Source: a virus. From it: a stretch of DNA of 64,000 bases. The notes beneath the pieces are model-generated. The model was not told the DNA's origin, ran no database searches, and saw only the letters and a list, made by a program, of their open reading frames with translations. This document shows, one piece after another, positions 20,395 to 29,444 of the stretch. Position 1 is the first letter of the stretch. Each line of letters opens with the position of its first letter. Position numbers and translations under genes: made by a program. The stretch covers positions 1 through 64,000 of the IMG/VR virus record IMGVR_UViG_3300030328_002066; one strand, given 5' to 3'.

Positions 20395-22089
20395 GTGCGA
20401 CTAGTATTCGACATCGAGGCTAACGGCCTATACTGGGATGTAACGGAGATTTACTGTTTAGTAGCTTACGACATTGATACAAAGAAAACTTATAAATTTA
20501 CTGCGGATAGTATCCGAAGTACTATTGAAGAAGGCGTTAAATTTGTGTTTAAAGCTGATACGCTTATTGGACACAACATTACAACGTATGATATCCCTGT
20601 CATAGAAAAACTATATAATATTAAATTCACCGGGAAAATCTTAGATACTCTTATTACATCTCGTTTAATGTACCCAGATATTAGGCAACATCCTTTTGGA
20701 GGCAACGGTCTAAAAAACTGGGGTGAGCACTTGGGAAATGCTAAAATTGAGTTCGAAGATTGGACACATTTCTCCGACGATATGCTAACATATTGTGTGC
20801 AGGATGTCATGCTAAACTATGATATCTTGCAAGCTCAAAAAGAGTTTATTAAAGAAAACGAAAAAATAATTAAGTTTGAAACTTTAGTAGCTCAGATTTG
20901 TTTTAAGCAGCATCAAAAAGGATTTGGTTATGATCTTGAAAAAGGCGTTGATTTAGAACAGGTTTTAGCTATTGAACGAGCTACTTATTTAGATAATCTC
21001 CAAACAACCTTTCCTGATACTATTGAAGAACGCTGGTCTGAAAAAACAGGTAAGCAACTTAAATCAAAAATTACAGCCTTTAATCCGCAAAGTAATCTAC
21101 AAGTTTATCAAAGATTTGTAGAAAAGTATCCTGGTATTGATAAAGCAATTCCTCGTACTGAAAAAGGTAATCCTCAGATTGATTCGTTAGTCTTAAAGGA
21201 TTTAGATAAAAGAGGTGTAAAAGAAGCTAATTCAATTTTACAATACCGAGACACTCTAAAACTAGAGGGTCAGATAAAGGATTGGAATGATAAAGCTTCT
21301 AAGTCTTTGGACGGTCGCATCCACGGAGAAGTTAACACACAAGGAGCTGGAACAGGTCGTTGTACTCACGCTAATCCAAATGTTGCTCAAGTAGCTAAAG
21401 ACAAAAGAATGCGTGCGTTATGGGTTCCAGGTATTAAAGATTATGTACAAGTAGGATGCGATTTATCTGGGTTAGAGTTAAGAATGTTAGCTCATTACAT
21501 GCATAAGCATGATGATGGAGCCTATGCTGACGTAATTTTGAACGGTGATGTTCATAGTATGAATCAAGAAGCTGCTGGTTTATCTACACGAGACCAAGCT
21601 AAGACATTTATTTATGGATTCCTTTATGGAGCAGGTGACACTAAGATTGGTACAATCGTAGGTGGAAGCCGAAACAAAGGCAAAGAACTAAAAGAAAAGT
21701 TCTTAGCTCAGCTCCCTGCTTTGAAGAAAGTAATTGAAGAAGTCCAGTGGTCTTTTCTAGAGCGTGGCGAAGTTCAACTGCCTGATGGTAGATGGGTTCG
21801 TTGTAGATCAGAACATGCAGCTCTAAATACTATGCTTCAAGGCGCTGGAGCAATCGTCTCTAAATACTGGATGGCGGTTGCTAATCTACGTCTACAGCAT
21901 TTAGGATCAAAAGTATTTCAAATGGCCTATGTCCACGATGAGTTGCAGTTTGCTGCTCATAAAGACGTAGCTGACGAAGTATGTAAGATCCTAGAAGCTG
22001 CTAGTCTAGAAGCCGGAGAACGCCTTGGAATTAACATGCCGATTCATTCTGAAGCGTGCATTGGTTCAAACTGGCAGGAAACACATTAA
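20395..22089 (+). CDS. A-family DNA polymerase, gp5-like
   Basis: 564 aa starting with GTG at 20395 (AGGAAAAAAC upstream). The 3'-5' exonuclease begins at the N-terminus with VFDIEANGLY (D and E metal ligands) and GHNITTYDIP. The polymerase motifs are CDLSGLELRM (A, about residue 355), RDQAKTFIYGFLYGAG (B, about 399) and YVHDELQF (C, about 511). It is shorter than T7 gp5 (704). It directly follows the primase-helicase as in T7. Confidence 0.95.
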   Translation: MRLVFDIEANGLYWDVTEIYCLVAYDIDTKKTYKFTADSIRSTIEEGVKFVFKADTLIGHNITTYDIPVIEKLYNIKFTGKILDTLITSRLMYPDIRQHPFGGNGLKNWGEHLGNAKIEFEDWTHFSDDMLTYCVQDVMLNYDILQAQKEFIKENEKIIKFETLVAQICFKQHQKGFGYDLEKGVDLEQVLAIERATYLDNLQTTFPDTIEERWSEKTGKQLKSKITAFNPQSNLQVYQRFVEKYPGIDKAIPRTEKGNPQIDSLVLKDLDKRGVKEANSILQYRDTLKLEGQIKDWNDKASKSLDGRIHGEVNTQGAGTGRCTHANPNVAQVAKDKRMRALWVPGIKDYVQVGCDLSGLELRMLAHYMHKHDDGAYADVILNGDVHSMNQEAAGLSTRDQAKTFIYGFLYGAGDTKIGTIVGGSRNKGKELKEKFLAQLPALKKVIEEVQWSFLERGEVQLPDGRWVRCRSEHAALNTMLQGAGAIVSKYWMAVANLRLQHLGSKVFQMAYVHDELQFAAHKDVADEVCKILEAASLEAGERLGINMPIHSEACIGSNWQETH

Positions 22090-24639
22090 ATGGCACGTAC
22101 CCCAACTTGGTATTCAATACGAAAGAGACTAGAAGCGGGGGAAGTTAAGGCTAACAACGAACTTGAAAGGTTCTTAACTTCTCTAGCTTCCTTTTTTAAT
22201 TGTATTGACATATGGTATCAAACATCTGAAGAAGACTCTAATATAATAGAGTGTCAGATTATATATTTACAAGCAGATTCTACTTTTACAGCATCAAAAT
22301 CTTGGGAAGAGAACGGAGAACGTCCTAAGTTTTGGATGCAGTTAAAAGGAACTGTGGCAGAAATTAGAGCAACTTTTATTTCTTTATTACCTAGACTATC
22401 TAGACTACATAGCGAAAAAAGACACGGTGAATGGAACTTTGGTTCTACTCAACCTTACGAAGGTCAAGGCGCTATTCAAACTGTAGATGGTAGCGGTAAT
22501 GTAATTCTTAGCGGTCGCTTTGGTGACTTAACTGTATACGATAATAAAGCTGACGAAATAGACTGGGAAACGATAACGTGGGCTTTTGATGTTTGCTCAG
22601 TTCAAGCTAACGTAGGACCAAACGCTGGACTATGTATAGAACAGCCTGGTATGACTGAAAGAATCTGCAATTGTTTATCTGGATCTAGTTGTGGTACGTG
22701 TCTTTTAGGCGGCTGTGGTGACGTATGGGATGCTCAATGGCCTTATACTGAGGCCCAATGTAATAGCGACAGCGGTACTTTTATTCCTTGTTTAACGGGA
22801 ACGTCTACAGATCCCTGGCCTTGTGGCGTAGATTATTCCCAATATCCTCAAAGTTATTGGGAACAGACTCAAAAATGTGATCCGTGCGATGCATGTGATG
22901 CCAGTAATCCATGTACTGTCGAGGGCGAAGAATGTCTAGATGGTTGCTGTGGAACTCCTGGAGGAGGAGGAAGTGCTACAGAAGGACAGTCCTGTGCTAC
23001 TACATCTGAATGTAAAAGCGGTCTTAGTTGCTGTGGAGATGTCGGTAGAAAAGTATGTGTATCCAACACTTCAGTAGGAACTTGTTTTACGTCAAGTGAT
23101 ATTTGTACTGCTGGTAATGTATGTGCTGAAGATATATCTGAATGCGCTTGTACAGGAGCGAATAAGTATTTTGCTAAAGGTGATTTATCTTGTGATAACT
23201 ATTCTTTAGAAGGGTGGCGAAATTTCTTTGGTTGTTCAACAGGATGTTGTGTAATTATACCTTCAAGCGGGCCTTGTGCTGGTAAGGTTTATTCTATTAT
23301 TACTCCCGGTGAATGTACAGCCAAATGTGCTGGCGGGGGTTGTACAGCAAAGTTTTATCCCGCTGTATCAGATTCTTGTAAGTGTTTAACTTTATTAGCT
23401 AACATACAAAAGGCTTGCGTAGATTGCGACACAGACGACGTTTGTACTGATGATACAGATTGTTCTACTGGATATAGTTGTGTAAATGAATGTTGTGTCG
23501 AAGATGATCCAGCATGTAATCCACTGGGTTTAGACGCAAGTACCGTAGCAGCACCAACTACTATAAACGTTACTGTTACATGGAAGTACACCTCAGGTAC
23601 TCACATGTCTCCCGGATATGTCGATGGCTCTAAAAATGAGGATTGGAATAGTTTGTTTTGGTGGTATCCTACAAGTAACGTAGGTAGCACTTGGATTGCT
23701 GCGCTTACTGCTGGTAATTCTTTTGCTCATGCCAATTTCTATAACCAAGACAATGGGTCTTGTACTGAAACTTGTAGTCCTCCTGCTAACTCTTGCGACT
23801 GTGATTCAGAAGTATGTAAAACAGTAACCTGGACTGAAGGAAATAATACCCGAGTCGGTAAGTATGGAGATATAGCTTTAAGTGGCTATAGTAATACTGC
23901 TTCAGTAGGCGCTGGAACGTGTGCTGTAACTTATAGTTTTACTAAAGATAGCGGAAACAATATCGAAGATATTTACACTATTAAGAGTGCAACTATAGAT
24001 GTTCCTCATTTTCGTAACGAGTTTTCTACTACTACACTTACAAAGAAATGTTGTAACAGAAACTGTTTTAGAAAATGTAGCTGTAGAGACGTAGCTACAG
24101 ATTGCTCTAGTGAAAAATCAGAATACTCTGACACACAGTATTGGAGACAAGGAAAACCTGTAGTTGAAAAGCTTTCGGTTCCCTTTAATTCTGCTGTTCT
24201 TAAAAGAAAGAGGGTAAGTGATACCGAGGCTAAATGGGAATACGATATAAACATCGAAGGCTTAGCTAATGGTAATTCCTATAGTATAGCTCTTAATTCT
24301 ACTGCCGAAGCGTCAGGAGGATCTTTAACAACTGTTTTCCCTGATTCTATAAAACACCATAATGACGCTTACAATGCTGGCTATTATTCATCAAAGAATT
24401 ATCATCAGTATTGTGGACAACAACCTAGAGCTAAAGATTTAAAAGCGACGTTTTGGAAGCCCCTCTCTTTTACTCTACCATCTCCTTATAATAACGATAC
24501 ATCTAAAGTATCTACTTGGGGTATTAATAGCGCAGCGGTTCTTGCAACAGCTGAGCAGGGTAAAGGTTATTTATGGACTCCGACAACGGGTCAAATAGAT
24601 TCACATCAAGCTACTGTAGTAGTAGCGGAGGTAACTTAA
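22090..24639 (+). CDS. cysteine-rich 849-aa protein of unknown function
   Basis: I do not recognise this protein. It starts right after the polymerase stop. Residues 1-170 are an ordinary globular region. Residues about 175-490 are extremely cysteine-rich (I count 60 Cys in the whole protein), with runs such as CDPCDACDASNPC, CLDGCCGT and CTDDTDCSTGYSC, the spacing style of disulfide-knotted extracellular domains. Residues about 495-650 are beta-rich, with another Cys cluster (KKCCNRNCFRKCSC). There is no signal peptide. Such a protein would normally be a virion surface protein or an exported one, so its place between DNA polymerase and dNMP kinase is odd. Confidence 0.75.
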   Translation: MARTPTWYSIRKRLEAGEVKANNELERFLTSLASFFNCIDIWYQTSEEDSNIIECQIIYLQADSTFTASKSWEENGERPKFWMQLKGTVAEIRATFISLLPRLSRLHSEKRHGEWNFGSTQPYEGQGAIQTVDGSGNVILSGRFGDLTVYDNKADEIDWETITWAFDVCSVQANVGPNAGLCIEQPGMTERICNCLSGSSCGTCLLGGCGDVWDAQWPYTEAQCNSDSGTFIPCLTGTSTDPWPCGVDYSQYPQSYWEQTQKCDPCDACDASNPCTVEGEECLDGCCGTPGGGGSATEGQSCATTSECKSGLSCCGDVGRKVCVSNTSVGTCFTSSDICTAGNVCAEDISECACTGANKYFAKGDLSCDNYSLEGWRNFFGCSTGCCVIIPSSGPCAGKVYSIITPGECTAKCAGGGCTAKFYPAVSDSCKCLTLLANIQKACVDCDTDDVCTDDTDCSTGYSCVNECCVEDDPACNPLGLDASTVAAPTTINVTVTWKYTSGTHMSPGYVDGSKNEDWNSLFWWYPTSNVGSTWIAALTAGNSFAHANFYNQDNGSCTETCSPPANSCDCDSEVCKTVTWTEGNNTRVGKYGDIALSGYSNTASVGAGTCAVTYSFTKDSGNNIEDIYTIKSATIDVPHFRNEFSTTTLTKKCCNRNCFRKCSCRDVATDCSSEKSEYSDTQYWRQGKPVVEKLSVPFNSAVLKRKRVSDTEAKWEYDINIEGLANGNSYSIALNSTAEASGGSLTTVFPDSIKHHNDAYNAGYYSSKNYHQYCGQQPRAKDLKATFWKPLSFTLPSPYNNDTSKVSTWGINSAAVLATAEQGKGYLWTPTTGQIDSHQATVVVAEVT

Positions 24640-24791
24640 TGATAGGATTAGGAGATATAATCTTTTATATTACTAAATTTACAGGCATAGCCTGGTTAAC
24701 TCATAAATTACATATGTTAACTGGGTTTGAGTGCAACTGTATGAAAAGACGTAAGTACTTAAACAAATTCGCAATTAAATGGCGGACGTAA
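24639..24791 (+). CDS. small CxC-motif protein (50 aa)
   Basis: ATG 24639 overlaps the previous stop (TTAATGA). The protein has an N-terminal hydrophobic stretch (MIGLGDIIFYITKFTGIAWL) and then ECNCMKRRKYLNKF. The pattern C-x-C-x-x-(K/R)R-x-x-LN is common in short proteins of phages of many groups, often near nucleotide or lysis genes, with unknown role. Its end overlaps the next gene. Confidence 0.6.
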   Translation: MIGLGDIIFYITKFTGIAWLTHKLHMLTGFECNCMKRRKYLNKFAIKWRT

Positions 24792-25216
24792 CTCTTACTC
24801 TTTGGAAAGATTCCAGTACTGGTTGGAGATCTCGTTGGATAAGATTAGGGACTGGATCGTCATTAACTCACTGTACAGTTACAATAGGAGATAGAACTCT
24901 TCACATGGACCCTAAAGTCCAAGGTTGGTTTCGTACAGATCTTTTATTTAGGACGTATAAAAGAACCTATTCTCATACACCAGAAAATAAAATTTATATT
25001 GGCTCAGTGGAAAATCCAGTCTATAAAAAACTGAAGAAACCAAAAAGTGGGGCTACTTGGTCCGTTATAAGATGGAAATACTTATACGGACCTCGTCCCT
25101 ACTGTTGCAGCGTCGGTTGTATAGACGCTCTTAGAGACAACGGTTTTTATTGCCCTGAGCTTATTGTCCCAGAAAAATTAATAGGATACTTTAAACATGC
25201 TTATAATAGGCCTTAG
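24779..25216 (+). CDS. hypothetical protein, possibly a permuted papain-fold enzyme
   Basis: 145 aa. LTHCTVTIGDRTLHM (residues 29-43) and YCCSVGCIDALRDNGF (residues about 108-123) could be the His and Cys blocks of a circularly permuted NlpC/P60-type domain, but this is weak and I would not rely on it. It is basic and soluble. Its start overlaps the previous gene and its end overlaps the dNMP kinase start by 20 bases. Confidence 0.6.
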   Translation: MADVTLTLWKDSSTGWRSRWIRLGTGSSLTHCTVTIGDRTLHMDPKVQGWFRTDLLFRTYKRTYSHTPENKIYIGSVENPVYKKLKKPKSGATWSVIRWKYLYGPRPYCCSVGCIDALRDNGFYCPELIVPEKLIGYFKHAYNRP

Positions 25217-25907
25217 CGGCAAAGCTCGCGCAGGGAAATCAAGGTTATGTAAAGAGTTATACGATGCAGCTGAAAAGCTAGGCTGGGATGTGTTTGTAAA
25301 GCCCTTTGCGGGGCCTTTGAAAAAGTACGTGTCTGAAGAGCTAGGGTTTACTAAGAAAGAAAACCCAAAAGAGTACCGAGAAAATTGTCAGCGTATTGGC
25401 GCAGAAAAAAGACAAGCAGATAAAGATCATTGGGTTTCATTGTGGTATAAAGATATGCTTGAAGAGCATTCTGATGAAATGGTAAACGCCGAAAGACCAG
25501 CTTTATACCTGGTTGATGATGTTCGTTATGCTAATGAAATAAAGATTTTGAAATCTTCAAAGGTAAACGCAACTCTTTTGTTTGTAAAACACCAAGGTAG
25601 GACTATTGAAGATCCAACAGGTGAATGGCGTTCTCATGAATCTGAAAAAATTGCTAACAAGTTTGAAGAAACAGAAGACTCTGTTCTTAAAACTAAGTAT
25701 AATTACGATTTTGTTATATACAATGATAAGCCAGAAGAGCAACTTCAACAGTGGGCTCTAAACTTTATTACATTCTTGTCTTCAAATGATCCGTGTTTAT
25801 GCGAAGCTTGTACTTCAAACTATGAAATGCGGCAGCCAGACGGGGATAAAATAGATAAAGAGTTAAAAGAATTTCTTGAGGACATGCCAGGAGAAGACGA
25901 TGAATGA
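25197..25907 (+). CDS. deoxynucleoside monophosphate kinase
   Basis: 236 aa with an N-terminal P-loop (GLSGKARAGKSRL, residues 5-17), KPFAGPLKKYV, and VDDVRYANEIK in the place of the family's D-x-R motif, as in phage dNMP kinases (T4 gp1 type). It phosphorylates dNMPs to dNDPs, which feeds DNA synthesis. The C-terminal 40 residues are acidic with CLCEAC. It overlaps both neighbours, including the exonuclease start by eight bases. Confidence 0.8.
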   Translation: MLIIGLSGKARAGKSRLCKELYDAAEKLGWDVFVKPFAGPLKKYVSEELGFTKKENPKEYRENCQRIGAEKRQADKDHWVSLWYKDMLEEHSDEMVNAERPALYLVDDVRYANEIKILKSSKVNATLLFVKHQGRTIEDPTGEWRSHESEKIANKFEETEDSVLKTKYNYDFVIYNDKPEEQLQQWALNFITFLSSNDPCLCEACTSNYEMRQPDGDKIDKELKEFLEDMPGEDDE

Positions 25908-26646
25908 AGTACCCGACATAGCTATTTTAGATGCTGATATTATAGCGTACAAAGCAGCTTGTTGGGCTGAGTCAAATAATGCATCTCTTTCTGCTCTTTC
26001 AGATAGATTAGAATTTGATGTAAATTATTGGACTCCACCTGGTTTAAGTAGAAAGATACTTGCGTTTTCTTGTCCAAGAAAAGATAACTTTAGGAAAAAG
26101 ATATGGCCTTCGTACAAAGACAATAGGAAAGGCAAACCAAGTCCTAAGTTTTTACCTATATGTAAAAAGATTCTGTGTTCTAATAACATAGCTACTGAAC
26201 GTCCTACGTTAGAAGCAGATGATATTATCGGGTTGGGTATGGGGTCTATGAAAATGATAGGCGTTAGCTTAGACAAGGATCTTATGACTTGTCCTGGCTG
26301 GTTTTGGAATCCAGAAAAGATGGACTTTCCAAAACTCATCTCAGTTGAGACTGCTGATTATTGGTTTCATAGACAATGGCTTATGGGGGATAGCACGGAT
26401 AATATCCCAGGTATTCCAAAGATAGGTAAAGTAAAGTCTGAGAATCTTCTTAAAGATGTTTCTCCGGCGAACAGAACCCCCACTGTCCTGAAATTATATG
26501 AGGATAGAGGGCTTGATTTAGATTATTGTTTATCCCAAGCTCGTTGTGTTCGTATTCTACGTCATGGCGAATGGAATAAAGAAACCAAAGAAATATCTCT
26601 ATGGTCTCCTAGCTGGGCGTTAACGCCTGAGTCTAAGAGAAACTAA
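25900..26646 (+). CDS. 5'-3' exonuclease, gp6-like
   Basis: 248 aa from ATG 25900, chosen for CAGGAGAAGACG just upstream. It has the FEN/PIN-type motifs ILDADIIAYKAA, WPSYKDNRKGK, RPTLEADDIIG, SLDKDLMTCPG and MGDSTDNIPGIPKIG with KVKSENLLK (helix-hairpin-helix). It removes RNA primers and degrades DNA from 5' ends, as T7 gp6 does. The last ten codons coincide with copy 2 of the family-B DNA element, so the C-terminal sequence WALTPESKRN is partly dictated by that element. Confidence 0.88.
   Translation: MNEVPDIAILDADIIAYKAACWAESNNASLSALSDRLEFDVNYWTPPGLSRKILAFSCPRKDNFRKKIWPSYKDNRKGKPSPKFLPICKKILCSNNIATERPTLEADDIIGLGMGSMKMIGVSLDKDLMTCPGWFWNPEKMDFPKLISVETADYWFHRQWLMGDSTDNIPGIPKIGKVKSENLLKDVSPANRTPTVLKLYEDRGLDLDYCLSQARCVRILRHGEWNKETKEISLWSPSWALTPESKRN
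26615..26640 (+). promoter_or_regulatory. family-B element, copy 2
   Basis: GGCGTTAACGCC then TGAGTCTAAGAGA, lying in the exonuclease coding end, 40 bases before the dUTPase start. Identity to copy 1 across 26 bases, although it is coding here, shows selection on the DNA or RNA itself. Confidence 0.6.
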
Positions 26647-26679
26647 GAGCTAAGATACTAAGAAAACAAGGAGAGAACT

Positions 26680-27183
26680 ATGAATAAAGTAAATATTACT
26701 GAACACGAACTAGACAACCATAAAGAATCTGTTGCGCATTCTTATATTGGAAACATCCCAAGAATTCGCTTTTGGACTAACCCAGGATCGCCAGAGCCCA
26801 CTATTTCAACTGCTGGGTCTGGTGGCTTAGATCTATTTGTGGATAATTTTCACGTTGAAGATAATCAACTTAAGATCCATACAGGTCTTTATATGGAAAT
26901 TCCTAGAGGTCATGTTGGGCTTCTATTGCCCCGGTCCAGTACAGGATTAAAGGGCCTTCGCCTTAAGAATACGGTCGGTGTTATTGATTCCGATTACCGT
27001 GGCGAAATCCTTCTTATGGCTGATCGATTTGACGCAGAAGAAGAGCTTGTTGATATTGGCAAGAAAATTGCCCAGCTTATTATTGTCCCCGTATGTCCAT
27101 TTCCAATGGAACAGGTAGGCAACTTTGAAGACCTTACTGTGACATCCCGCAATGCGGGGGGATTTGGTTCAACCGGAGAGTAG
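26680..27183 (+). CDS. dut: dUTPase
   Basis: 167 aa with all five trimeric dUTPase motifs in order: AGSGGLDL, PRSSTGLKG, GVIDSDYRGEI, GKKIAQLIIVP and RNAGGFGSTG. It hydrolyses dUTP to dUMP, keeping uracil out of DNA and supplying ThyX. AAGGAGAGAACT precedes ATG 26680. It follows a family-B element and is translationally linked to the reductase gene that begins two bases after its stop. Confidence 0.93.
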   Translation: MNKVNITEHELDNHKESVAHSYIGNIPRIRFWTNPGSPEPTISTAGSGGLDLFVDNFHVEDNQLKIHTGLYMEIPRGHVGLLLPRSSTGLKGLRLKNTVGVIDSDYRGEILLMADRFDAEEELVDIGKKIAQLIIVPVCPFPMEQVGNFEDLTVTSRNAGGFGSTGE

Positions 27184-27184
27184 A

Positions 27185-29080
27185 ATGTATCCAGATACTT
27201 GGTCTGAATTTAGTAGTTTCATACACCTTTCGAAATACAGCAGGTGGAATGAAGAACTTGGGCGAAGGGAAACATGGGAAGAAACCGTTGATCGGTGGTG
27301 GGCTTGGTTTACCAAGCAAGCCGCTGACAATGGTTTAATTCTTGATGACCCTTCCATTAAACAAGCTGTATTTGATAGACAAATAATGCCATCCATGCGT
27401 TCAATGATGACAGCTGGTAAAGCTGCAGATAGAGATAATACATGTATCTTTAACTGCTCTTACTTAGAGCTAGATTCGCCTATCGCTATGGCTGAATTAT
27501 TATATATTCTTATGAACGGTACTGGTGTAGGCTACTCAGTCGAACACCGTGTTGTTGATAAATGGCCCGCAGTTCCTCAAGTTATTACTAGGGACGAGGA
27601 AAAATTCCTTGTTCCCTCTGATAGCAAAGGGGGCTGGGCCGATGTAGTCAAATGGCTGCTTACGGATCTTTTAAACGGTCGTCACCCTACGTGGGAGCTT
27701 CATATGATCCGTCCGGCAGGAGCTAGGCTTAAGACCTTCGGAGGGCGTGCCTCTGGTCCTGAGCCCTTAGAAGATTGTTTACGTTTTATTACTAAGACAA
27801 TCTACGGAGCAAGAGGACGAAAGCTTCGTCCTATTGAAATACACGACATAGCTTGCGTAATTGCCAATGCTGTCATTGTAGGTGGTGTAAGAAGATCAGC
27901 AATGATTTCTTTATCTGACCTGGATGATTCAGAAATGGCTAGGGCCAAGTCTGGAAACTGGTTTGAAACTAAGGGGTATAGAGCCTTAGCTAATAACTCA
28001 GCGGTCTATGAACAGACTCCTGAGGTAGATAAGTTTATGGAGGAGTGGCTAACTATTTATAGAAGCTACTCAGGTGAGCGAGGTATCTTTAATCGCCAAG
28101 CTGCTAGAGTTTGCAGCGATATCATTGATAGGGATTCTAATCATTACTTTGGTACTAATCCTTGTGGTGAAATAACGCTTCGTCCTATGCAGTTCTGTAA
28201 CTTAACGGAAGTTGTTATTCGTCCTGACATGAGCAGAGAAGAATTAGGTACACTCGTAGAACAAGCTACTCTAATAGGAGCAGTGCAAGCTACTTGTACT
28301 AAGTTTCCTTATCTTAGAAAAGGTTGGCATGATAACACAGCAGAAGAAAGCCTTCTTGGTGTTTCTTTAACAGGTATGTGTGACAACCCTGAGTTAGCGT
28401 TTAACCCAGATGTTTTAGAAGAGATGCGTAGTCGAGCAAATAACTCGTCTAAGGCTTATTCAAATACATTGGGTATAAACGCGCCAGCTGCTGTAACTAC
28501 TGTTAAACCTTCTGGTACAGTGAGTTGTTTAGTTGATTGCGCTTCAGGGATTCATGAACGCTGGAGCCAGCATTATATTAGACGAGCTAGGATGGATCTC
28601 AAAGATCCTCTTTGTAAACTAATGAAAGATGCTGGTGTTTTAGGCGCTCCTTGTATTAACAACCCTGGAAATACTTATGTATTTGATTTTCCTGTAGGCA
28701 TAGATAGAGAAGTTCCTCGCGTAACTGCAATGGAACAACTTGAAAAATGGGCTTTAGTTAAGTTACATTGGACAGATCATAATCCATCCGTTACAATTAA
28801 CTATAGACCTTATGAATACATGGAACTAGGTGCTAAGCTTTATTCAGAATATTGGGAATATGCTCAAGGTTTGAGCTTCTTGCCTAAATCTGATCATGTA
28901 TATGCTCAAGCTCCTTATGAATCTATTACTAAGGAACAATACGATTGGCTAGTAGAAACTATGCCTAAAGTTCCTTGGGAAAAACTAAGTGAATATGAAC
29001 TCGAAGATAATACAAAGTCAGGGCAAGCCTTTGCTTGTACTGGCGGGTCTTGTGAGATCGTAGACACTACAGAAAATTAA
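27185..29080 (+). CDS. nrdJ: class II (B12-dependent) ribonucleotide reductase, monomeric
   Basis: 631 aa from ATG 27185 (GGAGAGTAGA upstream). The key blocks are FNCSYLEL (first redox Cys, about residue 90), NPCGEI (thiyl Cys, about 326), FCNLTEV (about 338) and the C-terminal redox pair CTGGSC (about 618-623). Pattern and length fit the monomeric adenosylcobalamin-dependent NrdJ type. It makes deoxyribonucleotides without oxygen requirement or a radical subunit, and depends on host cobalamin. It is followed directly by a strong terminator, the end of the replication/nucleotide block. Confidence 0.88.
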   Translation: MYPDTWSEFSSFIHLSKYSRWNEELGRRETWEETVDRWWAWFTKQAADNGLILDDPSIKQAVFDRQIMPSMRSMMTAGKAADRDNTCIFNCSYLELDSPIAMAELLYILMNGTGVGYSVEHRVVDKWPAVPQVITRDEEKFLVPSDSKGGWADVVKWLLTDLLNGRHPTWELHMIRPAGARLKTFGGRASGPEPLEDCLRFITKTIYGARGRKLRPIEIHDIACVIANAVIVGGVRRSAMISLSDLDDSEMARAKSGNWFETKGYRALANNSAVYEQTPEVDKFMEEWLTIYRSYSGERGIFNRQAARVCSDIIDRDSNHYFGTNPCGEITLRPMQFCNLTEVVIRPDMSREELGTLVEQATLIGAVQATCTKFPYLRKGWHDNTAEESLLGVSLTGMCDNPELAFNPDVLEEMRSRANNSSKAYSNTLGINAPAAVTTVKPSGTVSCLVDCASGIHERWSQHYIRRARMDLKDPLCKLMKDAGVLGAPCINNPGNTYVFDFPVGIDREVPRVTAMEQLEKWALVKLHWTDHNPSVTINYRPYEYMELGAKLYSEYWEYAQGLSFLPKSDHVYAQAPYESITKEQYDWLVETMPKVPWEKLSEYELEDNTKSGQAFACTGGSCEIVDTTEN

Positions 29081-29087
29081 TATGTAG

Positions 29088-29120
29088 CTAGGTCCTCGAA
29101 AGAGGATCTAGTTATTTTTT
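29088..29120 (+). terminator. intrinsic terminator with GAAA loop
   Basis: CTAGGTCCTC (29088-29097), GAAA, GAGGATCTAG (29102-29111), then TTATTTTTT. It separates replication from virion genes. Confidence 0.92.
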
Positions 29121-29140
29121 GATCTAATCTGGAGAACATA

Positions 29141-29395
29141 ATGTCTTATTTAAAATTAGACGCTATCTTACAGCGTCTTCGTAATGGTGTAACTATGCTG
29201 TCACCTGGAGAACAGCGAACAATTCTAAATCATTTAGTGGATCAAGTAGATGAGCTTAAAGGACAAATTGAAAGCCTTCGTCGACCCGAATCTACCGGCA
29301 GTTCTGAAAAAGAGGATGCCGGAAATAGAGTACGTCGAGGAAGAAAACCCAAGCAGAACCAGGGAGAAATTAGCTCGACGACAGGGGATGATTGA
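29141..29395 (+). CDS. hypothetical protein (84 aa)
   Basis: 84 aa; CTGGAGAACATA before ATG 29141 is a strong ribosome-binding site. Residues 1-48 are helical (LVDQVDELKGQIESLRR); residues 49-84 are a disordered basic/acidic tail (RRGRKPKQNQGEISS). The tail-coding part is shared with an overlapping ORF (29250-29444). First gene of the virion block; function unknown. Confidence 0.65.
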   Translation: MSYLKLDAILQRLRNGVTMLSPGEQRTILNHLVDQVDELKGQIESLRRPESTGSSEKEDAGNRVRRGRKPKQNQGEISSTTGDD

Positions 29396-29444
29396 TTTAA
29401 TCGTCATCCTTGAGGCCATGATCCGCGAGCAGGAGAGAAAATAA
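29250..29444 (+). CDS. overlapping gene in another frame (64 aa)
   Basis: A 64-aa ORF (MSLKDKLKAFVDPNLPAVLK and onward) that shares 146 bases with the preceding gene in a different frame and ends on the start of the next (AAATAATGG). The sequence is charged and helical, and its end MIDLIVILEAMIREQERK is non-overlapped coding DNA, so at least the C-terminal part is probably translated, perhaps from ATG 29387. No family recognised. Confidence 0.45.
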   Translation: MSLKDKLKAFVDPNLPAVLKKRMPEIEYVEEENPSRTREKLARRQGMIDLIVILEAMIREQERK

